Source of the DNA: an uncultured Flammeovirgaceae bacterium | GTDB taxonomy: Bacteria > Bacteroidota > Bacteroidia > Cytophagales > Cyclobacteriaceae | DNA: 12,419 nucleotides | Reading direction: 5' to 3' | Assembly (NCBI GenBank): GCA_946886805.1 | Contig: CAMPJM010000065.1 | Coordinates: forward strand, 1-12,419 | Shown: piece after piece, positions 1 to 6,931 of the stretch | Layout: every line of letters starts with the position of its first letter | How positions within the stretch are numbered: the stretch's first letter is position 1 | Notes under the pieces: model-generated | What the model saw: the letters and a program-made list of their open reading frames with translations, nothing else | What the model was told of the DNA's origin: nothing | Databases searched by the model: none | Position numbers and translations under genes: made by a program

Positions 1-55
1 GTAAAGAAATAATTTATGAATTTATACTTGTTTTTTAGTTCTTTTTCGGCGTTGC

Positions 56-75
56 ATCCCGAAAGCTTTCGGGAT
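56..75. repeat. 20-bp perfect palindrome downstream of argD
   Basis: The arms ATCCCGAA and TTCGGGAT flank AGCT, giving an exact 20-bp palindrome that could fold as an 8-bp stem with a 4-base loop. It lies about 60 bases past the argD stop on the minus strand. Neither side has a clear T-run, so it is not a textbook terminator, although it could still slow or end transcription. Just left of it is TTCGGCGTTG, a 10-mer that recurs around 5487-5496 next to another CCGAA/TTCGG hairpin. That suggests an interspersed palindromic repeat family. Confidence 0.6.
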
Positions 76-132
76 AAATAGCTACGGCTACTCGCAGATT
101 TTAAGCCTTGATAAAGGACAAAAAAACTGCCT

Positions 133-1287
133 TTATTCTTCACAACTTATTTCGCAACAAGCCTTGATCGATAAGATCAGTTTTTGAATAAATATTTCGG
201 CTTCACCCTTACTTAAATTTAAAGGAGGAAGCAGACGTAATATATTAGGATCTGAGGCAGACCCGGTGAAAACTTTTTGGACATGAACAAGATCGTCCCT
301 TAATGCTTTTACTGCAAAAGGAAATTTCAGGCCTAACATTAAGCCCCTGCCTCTTATCTCAGTTATTTCTTCTATTTCCTTCAAACTTTCTATTAAATAA
401 TCGCCCACCTGTTTTGCGTTCTCAACAAGCGATTCAGATTCCATTACTTCCAATACAGCTAAACCGGCTGCACATGCAAGATGATTTCCTCCAAACGTAG
501 TTCCTAGCAGGCCATATTTGGCTTCAAATTTTGGGTGGATCAAAACGCCGCCAATGGGAAATCCGTTTCCCATACCTTTTGCCATGGTTATCAGATCAGG
601 TGTTACTCCGGCATACTGATGTGCGAAAAATTTCCCGGTTCTACCATAGCCTGACTGGATTTCATCTGCTATGAAAATAACGTCATGTTTGTTGCAAAGC
701 TCTTGAATAGATTGAAGAAACCCATCAGAAGGAGCGATGATGCCGCTCACGCCCTGAATACCTTCAATAATTACCGCGCATACGTCCCCTTTTTGCAATT
801 CTTTTTCCAATGCCTCTGCATCTTCAAAGGGAAGAAACTGCACGTGATCTGCCTTGTTGATGGGGGCGCTGATATTGGGATTGTCTGTAACAGCTAGTGC
901 ACCAGCTGTTCTGCCATGAAATGCTTTTTCGAAGGCAATTACTTTTGTTTTTGCGGTATGAAAAGAGGCCAGCTTCAACGCATTTTCCGTGGCTTCTGCT
1001 CCTGAATTACAAAGGAAAAGGTTATAGTCGTCATATCCTGAAGCCTTTCCAAGTTTGGTAGCAAATTCTTGCTGCAGGCTAATTATCACGGAGTTGGAAT
1101 AGAAGCCTAGTTTTTGAAGTTGGTCTGTGATTTTTTTAACATAATGCGGATGACTATGACCAATACTGATTACAGCATGTCCACCATATAAATCGAGGTA
1201 TTTGTTGTTTTCCTGGTCGGTTACATAACATCCCTCTGCTTTTACTGGCTCAATATTAATTAAAGGATATACATCAAAAAGTTTCAT
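133..1287 (-). CDS. argD: Acetylornithine/succinylornithine aminotransferase (ArgD-like, class III PLP enzyme)
   Basis: This enzyme transfers an amino group from glutamate to N-acylglutamate semialdehyde, making N-acylornithine for arginine synthesis in the cytoplasm. The 384-residue protein has the class III aminotransferase layout: the phosphate-binding NSGAEAT at about 94-100, the PLP-ring aspartate in IADEIQSG (D208) and the Schiff-base lysine in TMAKGMGNG (K237). The length is normal for the family. The ATG start opens directly into MKLFDVYPL, where these proteins usually begin. It is the last arginine gene on the left, 229 bases beyond proC, with palindromic and heptamer repeats between them, so it may not be tightly co-transcribed. 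Bacteroides fragilis is known to use succinylated intermediates, so the acyl group here may be succinyl. The sequence alone cannot decide this. The general class is certain; the arginine role follows from the neighbours. Confidence 0.93.
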   Translation of the reverse strand: MKLFDVYPLINIEPVKAEGCYVTDQENNKYLDLYGGHAVISIGHSHPHYVKKITDQLQKLGFYSNSVIISLQQEFATKLGKASGYDDYNLFLCNSGAEATENALKLASFHTAKTKVIAFEKAFHGRTAGALAVTDNPNISAPINKADHVQFLPFEDAEALEKELQKGDVCAVIIEGIQGVSGIIAPSDGFLQSIQELCNKHDVIFIADEIQSGYGRTGKFFAHQYAGVTPDLITMAKGMGNGFPIGGVLIHPKFEAKYGLLGTTFGGNHLACAAGLAVLEVMESESLVENAKQVGDYLIESLKEIEEITEIRGRGLMLGLKFPFAVKALRDDLVHVQKVFTGSASDPNILRLLPPLNLSKGEAEIFIQKLILSIKACCEISCEE

Positions 1288-1325
1288 TGTTTGTCTGAAT
1301 TTAATGGTATTAATAGTCTATAAAC

Positions 1326-1512
1326 CACCTGTCTACTGTCTAACCTCAGCAAAGACTTCCGAAGTTTTTATCGATACAGCAACTGTTTATTCTTGCCCCT
1401 AATTCTCGTTTGTGTATTTTCGTAGAGACAAGGCATGCCTTGTCTCTACTGCCAATTGCTTATTGCTTTTTTTATCTACTGCCTACTGTCTAACACCTAA
1501 CTTCTACCGTCT
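1326..1512. repeat. Degenerate CTACTGY-type heptamer repeats in the argD-proC spacer
   Basis: Copies of CTACTGTC/CTGCCTA-like units occur at about 1329-1343 and again at about 1475-1512, where CTACTGCCTACTGTCTAAC is followed by CCTAA and CTACCG variants. Between them lie a 28-bp palindrome and a short TTGCTTATTGCTT stretch. The spacing of the better copies is about 7 bases. This fits slipped-strand heptanucleotide repeats that have drifted in sequence. No gene is visible in the 229-base spacer, and I found no good promoter for argD. Confidence 0.55.
1422..1449. repeat. 28-bp perfect palindrome (GTAGAGACAAGG...CCTTGTCTCTAC)
   Basis: GTAGAGACAAGGCA and TGCCTTGTCTCTAC are exact reverse complements with no spacer. 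As RNA this would form a stem of about 12 bp with a tiny loop. The GTAGAGAC...GTCTCTAC ends match a palindromic repeat I recall as dispersed in many bacteria, including Bacteroidetes and cyanobacteria. That recall is unverified. It sits between proC and argD and could act as a processing or termination point on either strand. Confidence 0.75.
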
Positions 1513-1516
1513 CTCA

Positions 1517-2320
1517 TCAGGTGATTTTGTCAATTTTTTTGTAAGAAGCCACTATTCCTTTTATCAAGGCGGAACTTAGCCCATGGTGTTCCATTTCATT
1601 TAAACCTGCAATGGTACAACCCTGAGGGGTGGTTACTTTGTCTATGGCCTCTTCAGGGTGTTGATTGGTCTCGAGCAATAAAGATGCTGCCCCTAAAGCA
1701 GTCTGTGAGGCGATCAATTGCGCTTCTTCCGCATGAAAGCCCACCTCTGTTCCTCCCTGTGAGGCCGCCCTTATAAATCTTAAGAAGAAGGCGATTCCAC
1801 AAGCACCCAACACGGTAGCTGCCTGCATTAATTTTTCATCAATGATCATTGCTCTTCCCATTGCTTCAAAGATTGTTTTAACCTCTTCAATTGCATCCGG
1901 AGAGGCATTGGCTGACGCTATACAGGTCATCGACTGGCCAATAGCAATGGCAGTATTTGGCATAGCCCTGATCACCTTCACCTGCATTCCTAAAACAGTG
2001 GCAATATCAGCAATAGTGATACCTGTTATTACAGATATTACAGTATGTTTTTTATGGTCAATAGCCGATTTGATATCCCCCAACAAAGTGTCTAATTGCT
2101 TGGGCTGGACGGCTAAAATTATAAGATCAGCTTTTTCAACTGCTTCTTTATTATTGCTTTGAACTTTTACGCCGATTTCCTTTAAAGTATCTAAGGCTTT
2201 TGTATTCCTACGGGTTACCGTAACATCATATTGCCTGGAAAGATCAGACTTCGTCAAGCCTTTTGCAATTGCCACACCAAGATTACCTCCTCCTAAAATC
2301 GCAATATTTTTCTTCGACAT
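1517..2320 (-). CDS. proC: Pyrroline-5-carboxylate reductase
   Basis: ProC reduces 1-pyrroline-5-carboxylate to proline with NAD(P)H, the last step of proline synthesis. The 267-residue protein starts with a Rossmann motif, AILGGGNLG at about 7-15, which binds the dinucleotide. It also has the family block around RAMPNTAIAIG (118-128) and the C-terminal dimer and active-site segment with GCTIAGLNEME (234-244) and HHGLSSALIKGI (245-256). Length is typical at about 265-275. The ATG is the natural start because the nucleotide-binding strand follows at once. It begins only 12 bases after the HEPN toxin gene, so it is probably read through from that gene or from argC. A proC beside the arg genes is, as I recall, usual in Bacteroides relatives. 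Function is secure. Confidence 0.95.
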   Translation of the reverse strand: MSKKNIAILGGGNLGVAIAKGLTKSDLSRQYDVTVTRRNTKALDTLKEIGVKVQSNNKEAVEKADLIILAVQPKQLDTLLGDIKSAIDHKKHTVISVITGITIADIATVLGMQVKVIRAMPNTAIAIGQSMTCIASANASPDAIEEVKTIFEAMGRAMIIDEKLMQAATVLGACGIAFFLRFIRAASQGGTEVGFHAEEAQLIASQTALGAASLLLETNQHPEEAIDKVTTPQGCTIAGLNEMEHHGLSSALIKGIVASYKKIDKIT

Positions 2321-2332
2321 TGTCTTTTTCGT

Positions 2333-2683
2333 TTATTGTTCTCTCTTTATAATGTAGTCTATTTGAATCTTGTTTTGTGGGAGGTAGTTGGTTGCAACGT
2401 CCCATATTATTTCATAGTCGACCCCAAAATATTCATGAGATATTTTATTTCTTAAATAATACATTTCTAGCCAAGGCATTTCTGGGTATTTATCCTTAAC
2501 TTCTATCGGTAAATTCTTAGATGCCTCTCCGATAATTTCAAAATTCCTAATAACAGCATCAACCGTTTTATAATCCTCTTTAAACATAACATAATCATAG
2601 CCTTCCATGTATTCGGCAATTCTTGTCATTGCTAACTGAATGTCCAGCAGGAATAATTTATATGTTCTGTCTTCCTTTTTCAA
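2333..2683 (-). CDS. hepT: HEPN-domain toxin, HepT/DUF86 family
   Basis: This is a 116-residue, all-helical HEPN protein. It contains RNKISHEYF at 78-86, which is the RX4HXY signature of HepT toxins (R78, H83, Y85). In the studied HepT/MntA pairs this is the RNase active site, and the motif tyrosine is AMPylated by the partner to silence the toxin. That mechanism is family knowledge; here I see only the conserved residues. The likely start is a TTG one base after the stop of the nucleotidyltransferase gene. The next in-frame ATG (M19) would remove much of the first helix. The tight spacing implies translational coupling, with the antitoxin made first. It ends 12 bases before proC, so toxin and proC probably share a message. 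The motif is intact, so the toxin is likely active. Confidence 0.88.
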   Translation of the reverse strand: MKKEDRTYKLFLLDIQLAMTRIAEYMEGYDYVMFKEDYKTVDAVIRNFEIIGEASKNLPIEVKDKYPEMPWLEMYYLRNKISHEYFGVDYEIIWDVATNYLPQNKIQIDYIIKREQ

Positions 2684-2684
2684 A

Positions 2685-2975
2685 TTAAACGTAATTTACC
2701 TGTTTTAATATGGTATCTTTTAGTTGGTCTTTTAGAGCATTTTTAGTAACCAAATCAATTTTTCGTTCAAATATTTTTTCAAGAAAAATTTCTAAAGAGA
2801 AGAACTTCCAACCTATAGGCCTTTCTAATTCTACTAAAATATCTATATCGCTATCTATTGAATAAGAGTTGTCAATGAAAGACCCAAATAAACCAATTTC
2901 CTTTACTGCAAATTCTTTCGCTAATAATGGTTTTAGCTCTTTTAGTTTATTCAGAATTTCTAACTTTGTTATCAT
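2685..2975 (-). CDS. mntA: MNT-type nucleotidyltransferase antitoxin (MntA family)
   Basis: This 96-residue minimal nucleotidyltransferase is the usual partner of HepT. It has the fold's hallmark GSF at 31-33, then SDIDILVE with the two metal-binding aspartates D43 and D45, and a third acidic position in RKIDLVT (D74). All catalytic residues look intact. By family precedent it transfers AMP to the HEPN toxin and so neutralises it. Length and antitoxin-first order are typical. It starts 90 bases after the argC stop. That spacer has no clear promoter, only a near match TATCTTTA five bases before the ATG. The pair is on the same strand as the arg genes, as if inserted into the cluster. DNA-repair or other substrate roles are possible for stand-alone family members but unlikely beside HepT. 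Confidence 0.88.
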   Translation of the reverse strand: MITKLEILNKLKELKPLLAKEFAVKEIGLFGSFIDNSYSIDSDIDILVELERPIGWKFFSLEIFLEKIFERKIDLVTKNALKDQLKDTILKQVNYV

Positions 2976-3065
2976 AATCTAAAGATAATTAAAACAGTGC
3001 TTTTATGTTTTATAGTCTTTTAACATTGACCTTACTACTCTTAAAGTATGTTATTTTGCAGAGGA

Positions 3066-4031
3066 TCAAAAGGCCACTGCCTTTAGCTTTAAGCCCGCAT
3101 TTTCTTCCAGTCCAAACATGAGGTTCATGTTTTGCACAGCCTGTCCTGAGGCACCTTTTAATAAATTATCCACTACACTTGTTACTAGTACCTTGTTTTG
3201 ATGCTTTTCTACCTGCAGCAGGCATTTATTGGTGTTCACTACTTCTTTTAAACTTATTGTATGGCCTGAAACAAGTGTAAAAGGATGACTATTATAAAAA
3301 TCGTTATACAAATTTTGAATCTCACTTAAAGAAGCAGTTGTATTAGTATAAGCACTTGTAAAAATTCCCCTGGTAAAATTGCCCCTCATGGGAATGAGGT
3401 TTAATTCAGGAATGGAATTACCACCGCCACTTTGTGCCAGACTTTGTTTTATTTCAGCTAAATGTTGATGTTCAAAAGCTTTATAAATAGAAAGATTATT
3501 GTTTCTCCAGCTAAAGTGTCCTGTGTCTGTCGGGTTTTGTCCGGCACCTGTTGAGCCGGTGATCGCATTGATATGTACTTCTTGGCTTAATAATCCGTTT
3601 GCTGCCAAAGGAAGCAAAGCGAGCTGGATTCCTGTTGCAAAACAACCTGGATTAGCGATTTTTTTAGCAGTCTTAATTGCTTCTTTATCTAATTCAGGTA
3701 ATCCATAGATAAATCCATGATCTCCCTTAATTCTGAAATCATGACTTAAATCGATAATTTTAGTGTGATCAGAAAATTGGTTTTCTGCCAAAAAAGTTTT
3801 TGAATTACCATGGCCTAAACACAAAAAAATGACATCAGCGCTATCATCAGGTGTTTTGATAAACCTTAGTTCAGTTTCTCCCAAGAGGTCCTTATGAACG
3901 GCATGTAAAGGCTGGCTCGCATGACTATTGCTCATTACAAAGGAAATTTCGGCAGACGGGTGCGTTAGTAAAATTCTAATTAACTCACCTGCTGTATAAC
4001 CAGCTCCTCCTATAATTCCCGCTTTAATCAT
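3066..4031 (-). CDS. argC: N-acetyl-gamma-glutamyl-phosphate reductase
   Basis: ArgC reduces N-acyl-glutamyl phosphate to the semialdehyde with NADPH, upstream of the ArgD step. The 321-residue protein has the N-terminal NADP motif GIIGGAGYTAGEL (5-17), a DLSHDFR segment at about 94-100 and the catalytic cysteine in NPGCFATG (C130). The dimerisation-domain region holds HQHLAEI, matching the conserved histidine region of the family. It belongs to the shorter type-1 group. The ATG start leads directly into the NADP-binding strand. It lies 180 bases downstream of argG and 90 bases upstream of the toxin-antitoxin pair. The spacer before it is filled with heptamer repeats and shows no good promoter, so transcription from argG is likely. 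As with ArgD, the acyl group could be acetyl or succinyl. Confidence 0.95.
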   Translation of the reverse strand: MIKAGIIGGAGYTAGELIRILLTHPSAEISFVMSNSHASQPLHAVHKDLLGETELRFIKTPDDSADVIFLCLGHGNSKTFLAENQFSDHTKIIDLSHDFRIKGDHGFIYGLPELDKEAIKTAKKIANPGCFATGIQLALLPLAANGLLSQEVHINAITGSTGAGQNPTDTGHFSWRNNNLSIYKAFEHQHLAEIKQSLAQSGGGNSIPELNLIPMRGNFTRGIFTSAYTNTTASLSEIQNLYNDFYNSHPFTLVSGHTISLKEVVNTNKCLLQVEKHQNKVLVTSVVDNLLKGASGQAVQNMNLMFGLEENAGLKLKAVAF

Positions 4032-4047
4032 TATTAAAATAGTTTAA

Positions 4048-4219
4048 GGTTCAAAGTTCAATGTTATTGGTTCAGGGTTCAAAGTTCAAAGTTGGGGTCC
4101 TCTAAACTTCAACATCTAATATCTCAAGTCTAGTATCCTTGCTAATTGCCAACCGCCAGTTGCTAATCGCTAAATGCTAATTGCGAATAGCTTTAATTTA
4201 TAATTTATAATTTATAATT
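4048..4219. repeat. Mosaic of three different heptamer repeats between argG and argC
   Basis: Three degenerate 7-bp arrays lie side by side. GTTCAAA-type units fill about 4048-4094 (for example GGTTCAAAGTTCAA and GGGTTCAAAGTTCAAAG). TTGCTAA-type units fill about 4138-4190 (TTGCTAATCGCTAAATGCTAA). Nearly perfect TAATTTA units fill about 4194-4219. The last array overlaps the stop codon of argG (4212-4214). No gene or clear promoter is present in the 180-base spacer. The shared 7-base period with different unit sequences is what stands out. Confidence 0.75.
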
Positions 4220-5414
4220 CCCCGTTTCCCCCATTTACCGCCCGATGGATTTTTAACGGATTGGCCAATATTTTAGTGAAACCACGAACATCCGCTCCCG
4301 TCCAGCCTTTATTCATTTCACCGTAGCTGCCAAATTTTGAAGACATCAGGTCGTGTTCTGATTCTATGCCTTGAAGTTCGAAACGGTAAGGCAGTAGTTT
4401 TACGGTTACCTTTCCAGATACAGTTGTTTGGGTGTCTTCAAGAAATTTCTCAATATTTCTCATTACAGGGTCAAGGAACTGACCTTCATGCACAAACATG
4501 CCGTACCAATTGGCCAATTGCTCTTTCCAATAAAGTTGCCATTTAGTAAGCGTATGCTTTTCCAGAAGGTGATGCGCCTTTAAAATGACCAATGCCTCGG
4601 CGGCTTCAAAGCCAACCCTTCCTTTTATACCTATAATTGTATCCCCTACATGCACATCCCTGCCTATAGCAAAGGCTGAAGCTATTTCTTTTAAATCCTG
4701 AATAGCCTTATAAGGTTCTTCGTAACGTTTGTCATCCAATCCTACCACTTCCCCTTTTTCAAAAGTCAGGGTTATGAATTGTTCAGCCTCTTTTTTTAAT
4801 TGGCTTGGGTAAGCTTCATTAGGAAGTGTATTTTTAGAACCCAAAGTTTCCTGACCTCCAACACTAGTTCCCCATAAGCCCTTGTTAATCGAGTACTGAG
4901 CTTTTTTCCATTCCAGGTCAAGTCCTGCTTTTCTCAGATATTCTATTTCGGTCTCCCGTGATAGTTGTTGGTCACGGATAGGGGTAAGGATCTCAATTTC
5001 CGGGCAGAGGATGTTAAAGACAAGATCAAATCGAACCTGGTCATTCCCTGCTCCGGTACTGCCATGGGCGATATATTTGGCGTTAATCTTTTTTGCATAT
5101 TTTGCAATGGAGATGGCCTGGAATATTCTTTCGGCACTGACAGAAAGTGGATAGGTATTGTTTCGCAGGGTGTTTCCGTAAATGAGGAATTTTACGCATT
5201 GATCATAAAAGTTTTCTACTTCGTCAATCGCGGAATGTTCGGTTACTCCCAGTGAATAGGCTCTTTCTTCAATAGCTTTTAATTCATCGTCAGAAAAACC
5301 GCCCGTGTTGATCACAACAGAATGTACTTCTAGCCCTTTGTCTACTGATAAATAACTGGCGCAATAAGAGGTGTCAAGCCCACCGCTAAAGGCTAATACA
5401 ACTTTGTCTTTCAT
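4212..5414 (-). CDS. argG: Argininosuccinate synthase
   Basis: ArgG joins citrulline and aspartate, using ATP, to give argininosuccinate, the next-to-last arginine step. The 400-residue protein is normal in length. It begins with the N-type ATP pyrophosphatase loop AFSGGLDTSYC (8-18) and carries HGSTGAGNDQVRFD (117-130), the conserved block for ATP, citrulline and aspartate contacts. It also has TSVGGQ and a typical C-terminal region. The ATG sits immediately before the first beta strand, so the start is clear. A predicted promoter lies about 90 bases upstream, giving a leader that contains a small hairpin. The TAA stop sits in an AT-rich heptamer array. It follows the GNAT gene by 252 bases and precedes argC by 180. 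Identification is secure. Confidence 0.97.
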   Translation of the reverse strand: MKDKVVLAFSGGLDTSYCASYLSVDKGLEVHSVVINTGGFSDDELKAIEERAYSLGVTEHSAIDEVENFYDQCVKFLIYGNTLRNNTYPLSVSAERIFQAISIAKYAKKINAKYIAHGSTGAGNDQVRFDLVFNILCPEIEILTPIRDQQLSRETEIEYLRKAGLDLEWKKAQYSINKGLWGTSVGGQETLGSKNTLPNEAYPSQLKKEAEQFITLTFEKGEVVGLDDKRYEEPYKAIQDLKEIASAFAIGRDVHVGDTIIGIKGRVGFEAAEALVILKAHHLLEKHTLTKWQLYWKEQLANWYGMFVHEGQFLDPVMRNIEKFLEDTQTTVSGKVTVKLLPYRFELQGIESEHDLMSSKFGSYGEMNKGWTGADVRGFTKILANPLKIHRAVNGGNGEL

Positions 5415-5470
5415 AATTTTGCTGTTGGCAAACTAGCTTTTTGTTATTAATTTTTTGTTATGAACTTTAA

Positions 5471-5498
5471 TTCATTCCGAACTTATTTCGGCGTTGAA
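5471..5498. repeat. CCGAA/TTCGG hairpin in the predicted argG leader
   Basis: CCGAA (5477-5481) and TTCGG (5487-5491) flank a 5-base loop, and TTCA (5471-5474) and TGAA (5495-5498) extend the stem after an internal bulge. The element shares TTCGGCGTTG with the sequence just left of the palindrome at 56-75, so it is probably a member of the same dispersed repeat family. It falls inside the likely argG 5' leader. Any regulatory role is inference. Confidence 0.45.
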
Positions 5499-5506
5499 TT
5501 AGGGTT

Positions 5507-5540
5507 CAAAGCTATAATTTTATTTAAAATTTCCCTAAAA
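5507..5540 (-). promoter_or_regulatory. Candidate Bacteroidetes-type promoter for argG
   Basis: On the minus strand TAGCTTTG (5507-5514) is a full match to the -7 consensus TAnnTTTG. TTTA (5536-5539) lies 21 bases upstream, a one-base variant of the -33 TTTG. Transcription would start near 5500, leaving a leader of about 85-90 bases before the argG ATG. The -7 match is good; the -33 match is weaker. Confidence 0.5.
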
Positions 5541-5666
5541 AGCATATAAATCCTAGCCTTATTGTATTTGAATCTAAACCTTTTGGGATTTAATCATAAC
5601 AAATAAAGCACTCTTTAAATAAACTATAAACCGTTTTTTAAGCGAAATTTCTGAATGTTTTAACGC

Positions 5667-6269
5667 CTATAGTGTTACAGCAAGTAATTTACTGCCTTTA
5701 ATCTCTTTTGCTTTTTCTGCCGCCGCTTTTGCTTTAGCTTTTGCCAAAGGATCATAAAGCATCCCTGTGCAAAGGCAATATTTCCGCTCTGTTCTGGTAA
5801 GGATATCGTAATTTCGACAGCTTTGACAACCCTTCCAAAATTCCTCATCGGTAGTAAGTTCAGAAAAGGTTACAGGTTTATAGCCGAGTTCCGAATTGAT
5901 TTTCATTACAGGAAGACTTGTAGTAATTCCAAATATTTTCGCATCGGGATACTTCTTTCTTGAAAGTTTGAAAATGGCTTTTTTGATTTTTTTAGCCAAA
6001 CCAAGGCTTCGGTAGTCAGGGTGAACTATCAGGCCTGAATTGGCGACGTATTGATGTCCGCCCCAGCTTTCAATATAACAAAAGCCAACAGCTTTATCAC
6101 CATCAACCACTATTACAGCTTTGCCCTCTTCCATTTTACGGATAAGATATTCAGGAGTACGTTTAGCGATGCCTGTGCCGCGAACTTTGGCAGCCTCCTC
6201 CATTAATGTGCAAATTTCTTGAGCGTATATATAATGTTTTTTAGAAGCAAGTTGAACAGTTAATTCCAT
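5667..6269 (-). CDS. GNAT-family N-acyltransferase, candidate N-acylglutamate synthase
   Basis: This 200-residue protein contains a GNAT fold. Motif A runs from about 76 to 100 (VANSGLIVHPDY, then RSLGLA at 87-92, which fits the acyl-CoA pyrophosphate loop R/Q-x-x-G-x-G/A). An unusual C-terminal part holds C148-x2-C151 and C165-x-C167, which could bind a metal, and ends in an Ala/Lys-rich helix (about 175-192). A GNAT gene at the head of an argG-argC-aminotransferase-proC cluster is, as I recall, found in Bacteroides, where the homologue was proposed to make N-succinylglutamate. I therefore infer that it acylates the amino group of glutamate with acetyl- or succinyl-CoA, the first arginine step. 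The ATG at 6269 has an A/T-rich upstream region without Shine-Dalgarno, and no strong promoter is visible. The GNAT class is certain; the substrate is inferred. Confidence 0.85.
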   Translation of the reverse strand: MELTVQLASKKHYIYAQEICTLMEEAAKVRGTGIAKRTPEYLIRKMEEGKAVIVVDGDKAVGFCYIESWGGHQYVANSGLIVHPDYRSLGLAKKIKKAIFKLSRKKYPDAKIFGITTSLPVMKINSELGYKPVTFSELTTDEEFWKGCQSCRNYDILTRTERKYCLCTGMLYDPLAKAKAKAAAEKAKEIKGSKLLAVTL

Positions 6270-6365
6270 GGATAAAATAAGAATTTAAAATGTTAAGAAT
6301 TCCTAAAGAAAAACCTTAGATGAAATTTATTGAAAATGGAAATACGGATGGAATTTACAGAGCAC

Positions 6366-6484
6366 GTAGCTCCGCAGAATAGATTAGCCCCTTACGGGCC
6401 TAAATGCCCTATAGGCTACAGACATAACAGCACTTGTAGTAACCGGAGCGGTTGCTAAAGAAGTGATGGTTAATATGTCTGTGT
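6366..6484. repeat. Cluster of degraded short inverted repeats
   Basis: Several imperfect hairpins follow one another: AGCCCCTTACGGGCCT at about 6386-6401, GCCCTATAGGC at 6406-6416, and a clean AACCG-GAG-CGGTT at 6441-6453. ACAGACATA (6418-6426) and TATGTCTGT (6474-6482) form a 9-bp inverted pair enclosing the last one. Similar CCCCTTACGGGG and CTACAGACATA strings occur as dispersed repeats in Bacteroidetes genomes as I remember them. I see no transposase, so I call this repeat debris. Confidence 0.55.
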
Positions 6485-6931
6485 TTGTAATCATGGAAGT
6501 ACAAATGTATAATAATTAAATCTTATAAAGCAATAAATAATCAAAATGTTTAATTTATTTTTTTGGAATTGCCCAAATTTTATTTCTAAACTAATATTTA
6601 AAGACCTTATTATTATTTATAACTCCTAAATAGAAAATGCAGATAAATAGTTCAGGCTTTGTTCGAATATTTTGGAGCTATATCGAAAATAAATTGGTTT
6701 TTTTTCCGATCCAATTTTATGCGGAAAATAGCTAAAATGAAGAAGGTCAGTTGCGTCGAAAACGGTCATTTCCTTTATTTCCCGACGATTGAAATCAAAG
6801 GAAGCTGACATTAAAATTTTGGTTTTTCAAAGGTGAAATTTTTAGAGTTTAGCGTGCAGGCACTTTTAAAGTAAATTTGGTTTTTATGTGTTCCGAGCTC
6901 GTTCTTTTGTTTTTTATAAATTATCTGTTGG

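Noticed and set aside
111..136. ATAAAGG/CCTTTAT hairpin at the end of argD as a terminator
   Set aside because: The stem includes the argD stop codon and the T-run falls in the loop rather than after the stem, so it does not fit a terminator.
2976..3065. Separate promoter for the toxin-antitoxin pair
   Set aside because: The only -7-like box, TATCTTTA at 2980-2987, is five bases before the ATG and lacks a -33 partner at proper spacing.
4048..4219. CRISPR array
   Set aside because: The repeats are 7-base tandem units without unique spacers, and no cas gene is present.
4965..5255. 96-codon open frame on the plus strand
   Set aside because: It lies entirely opposite argG, which has all its catalytic motifs, and its peptide has no recognisable features.
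6626..6811. 61-codon minus-strand open frame in the 1-kb gap
   Set aside because: No promoter, domain or neighbour supports it and the region is AT-rich. A small decayed gene cannot be excluded, so it is mentioned only within the gap entry.
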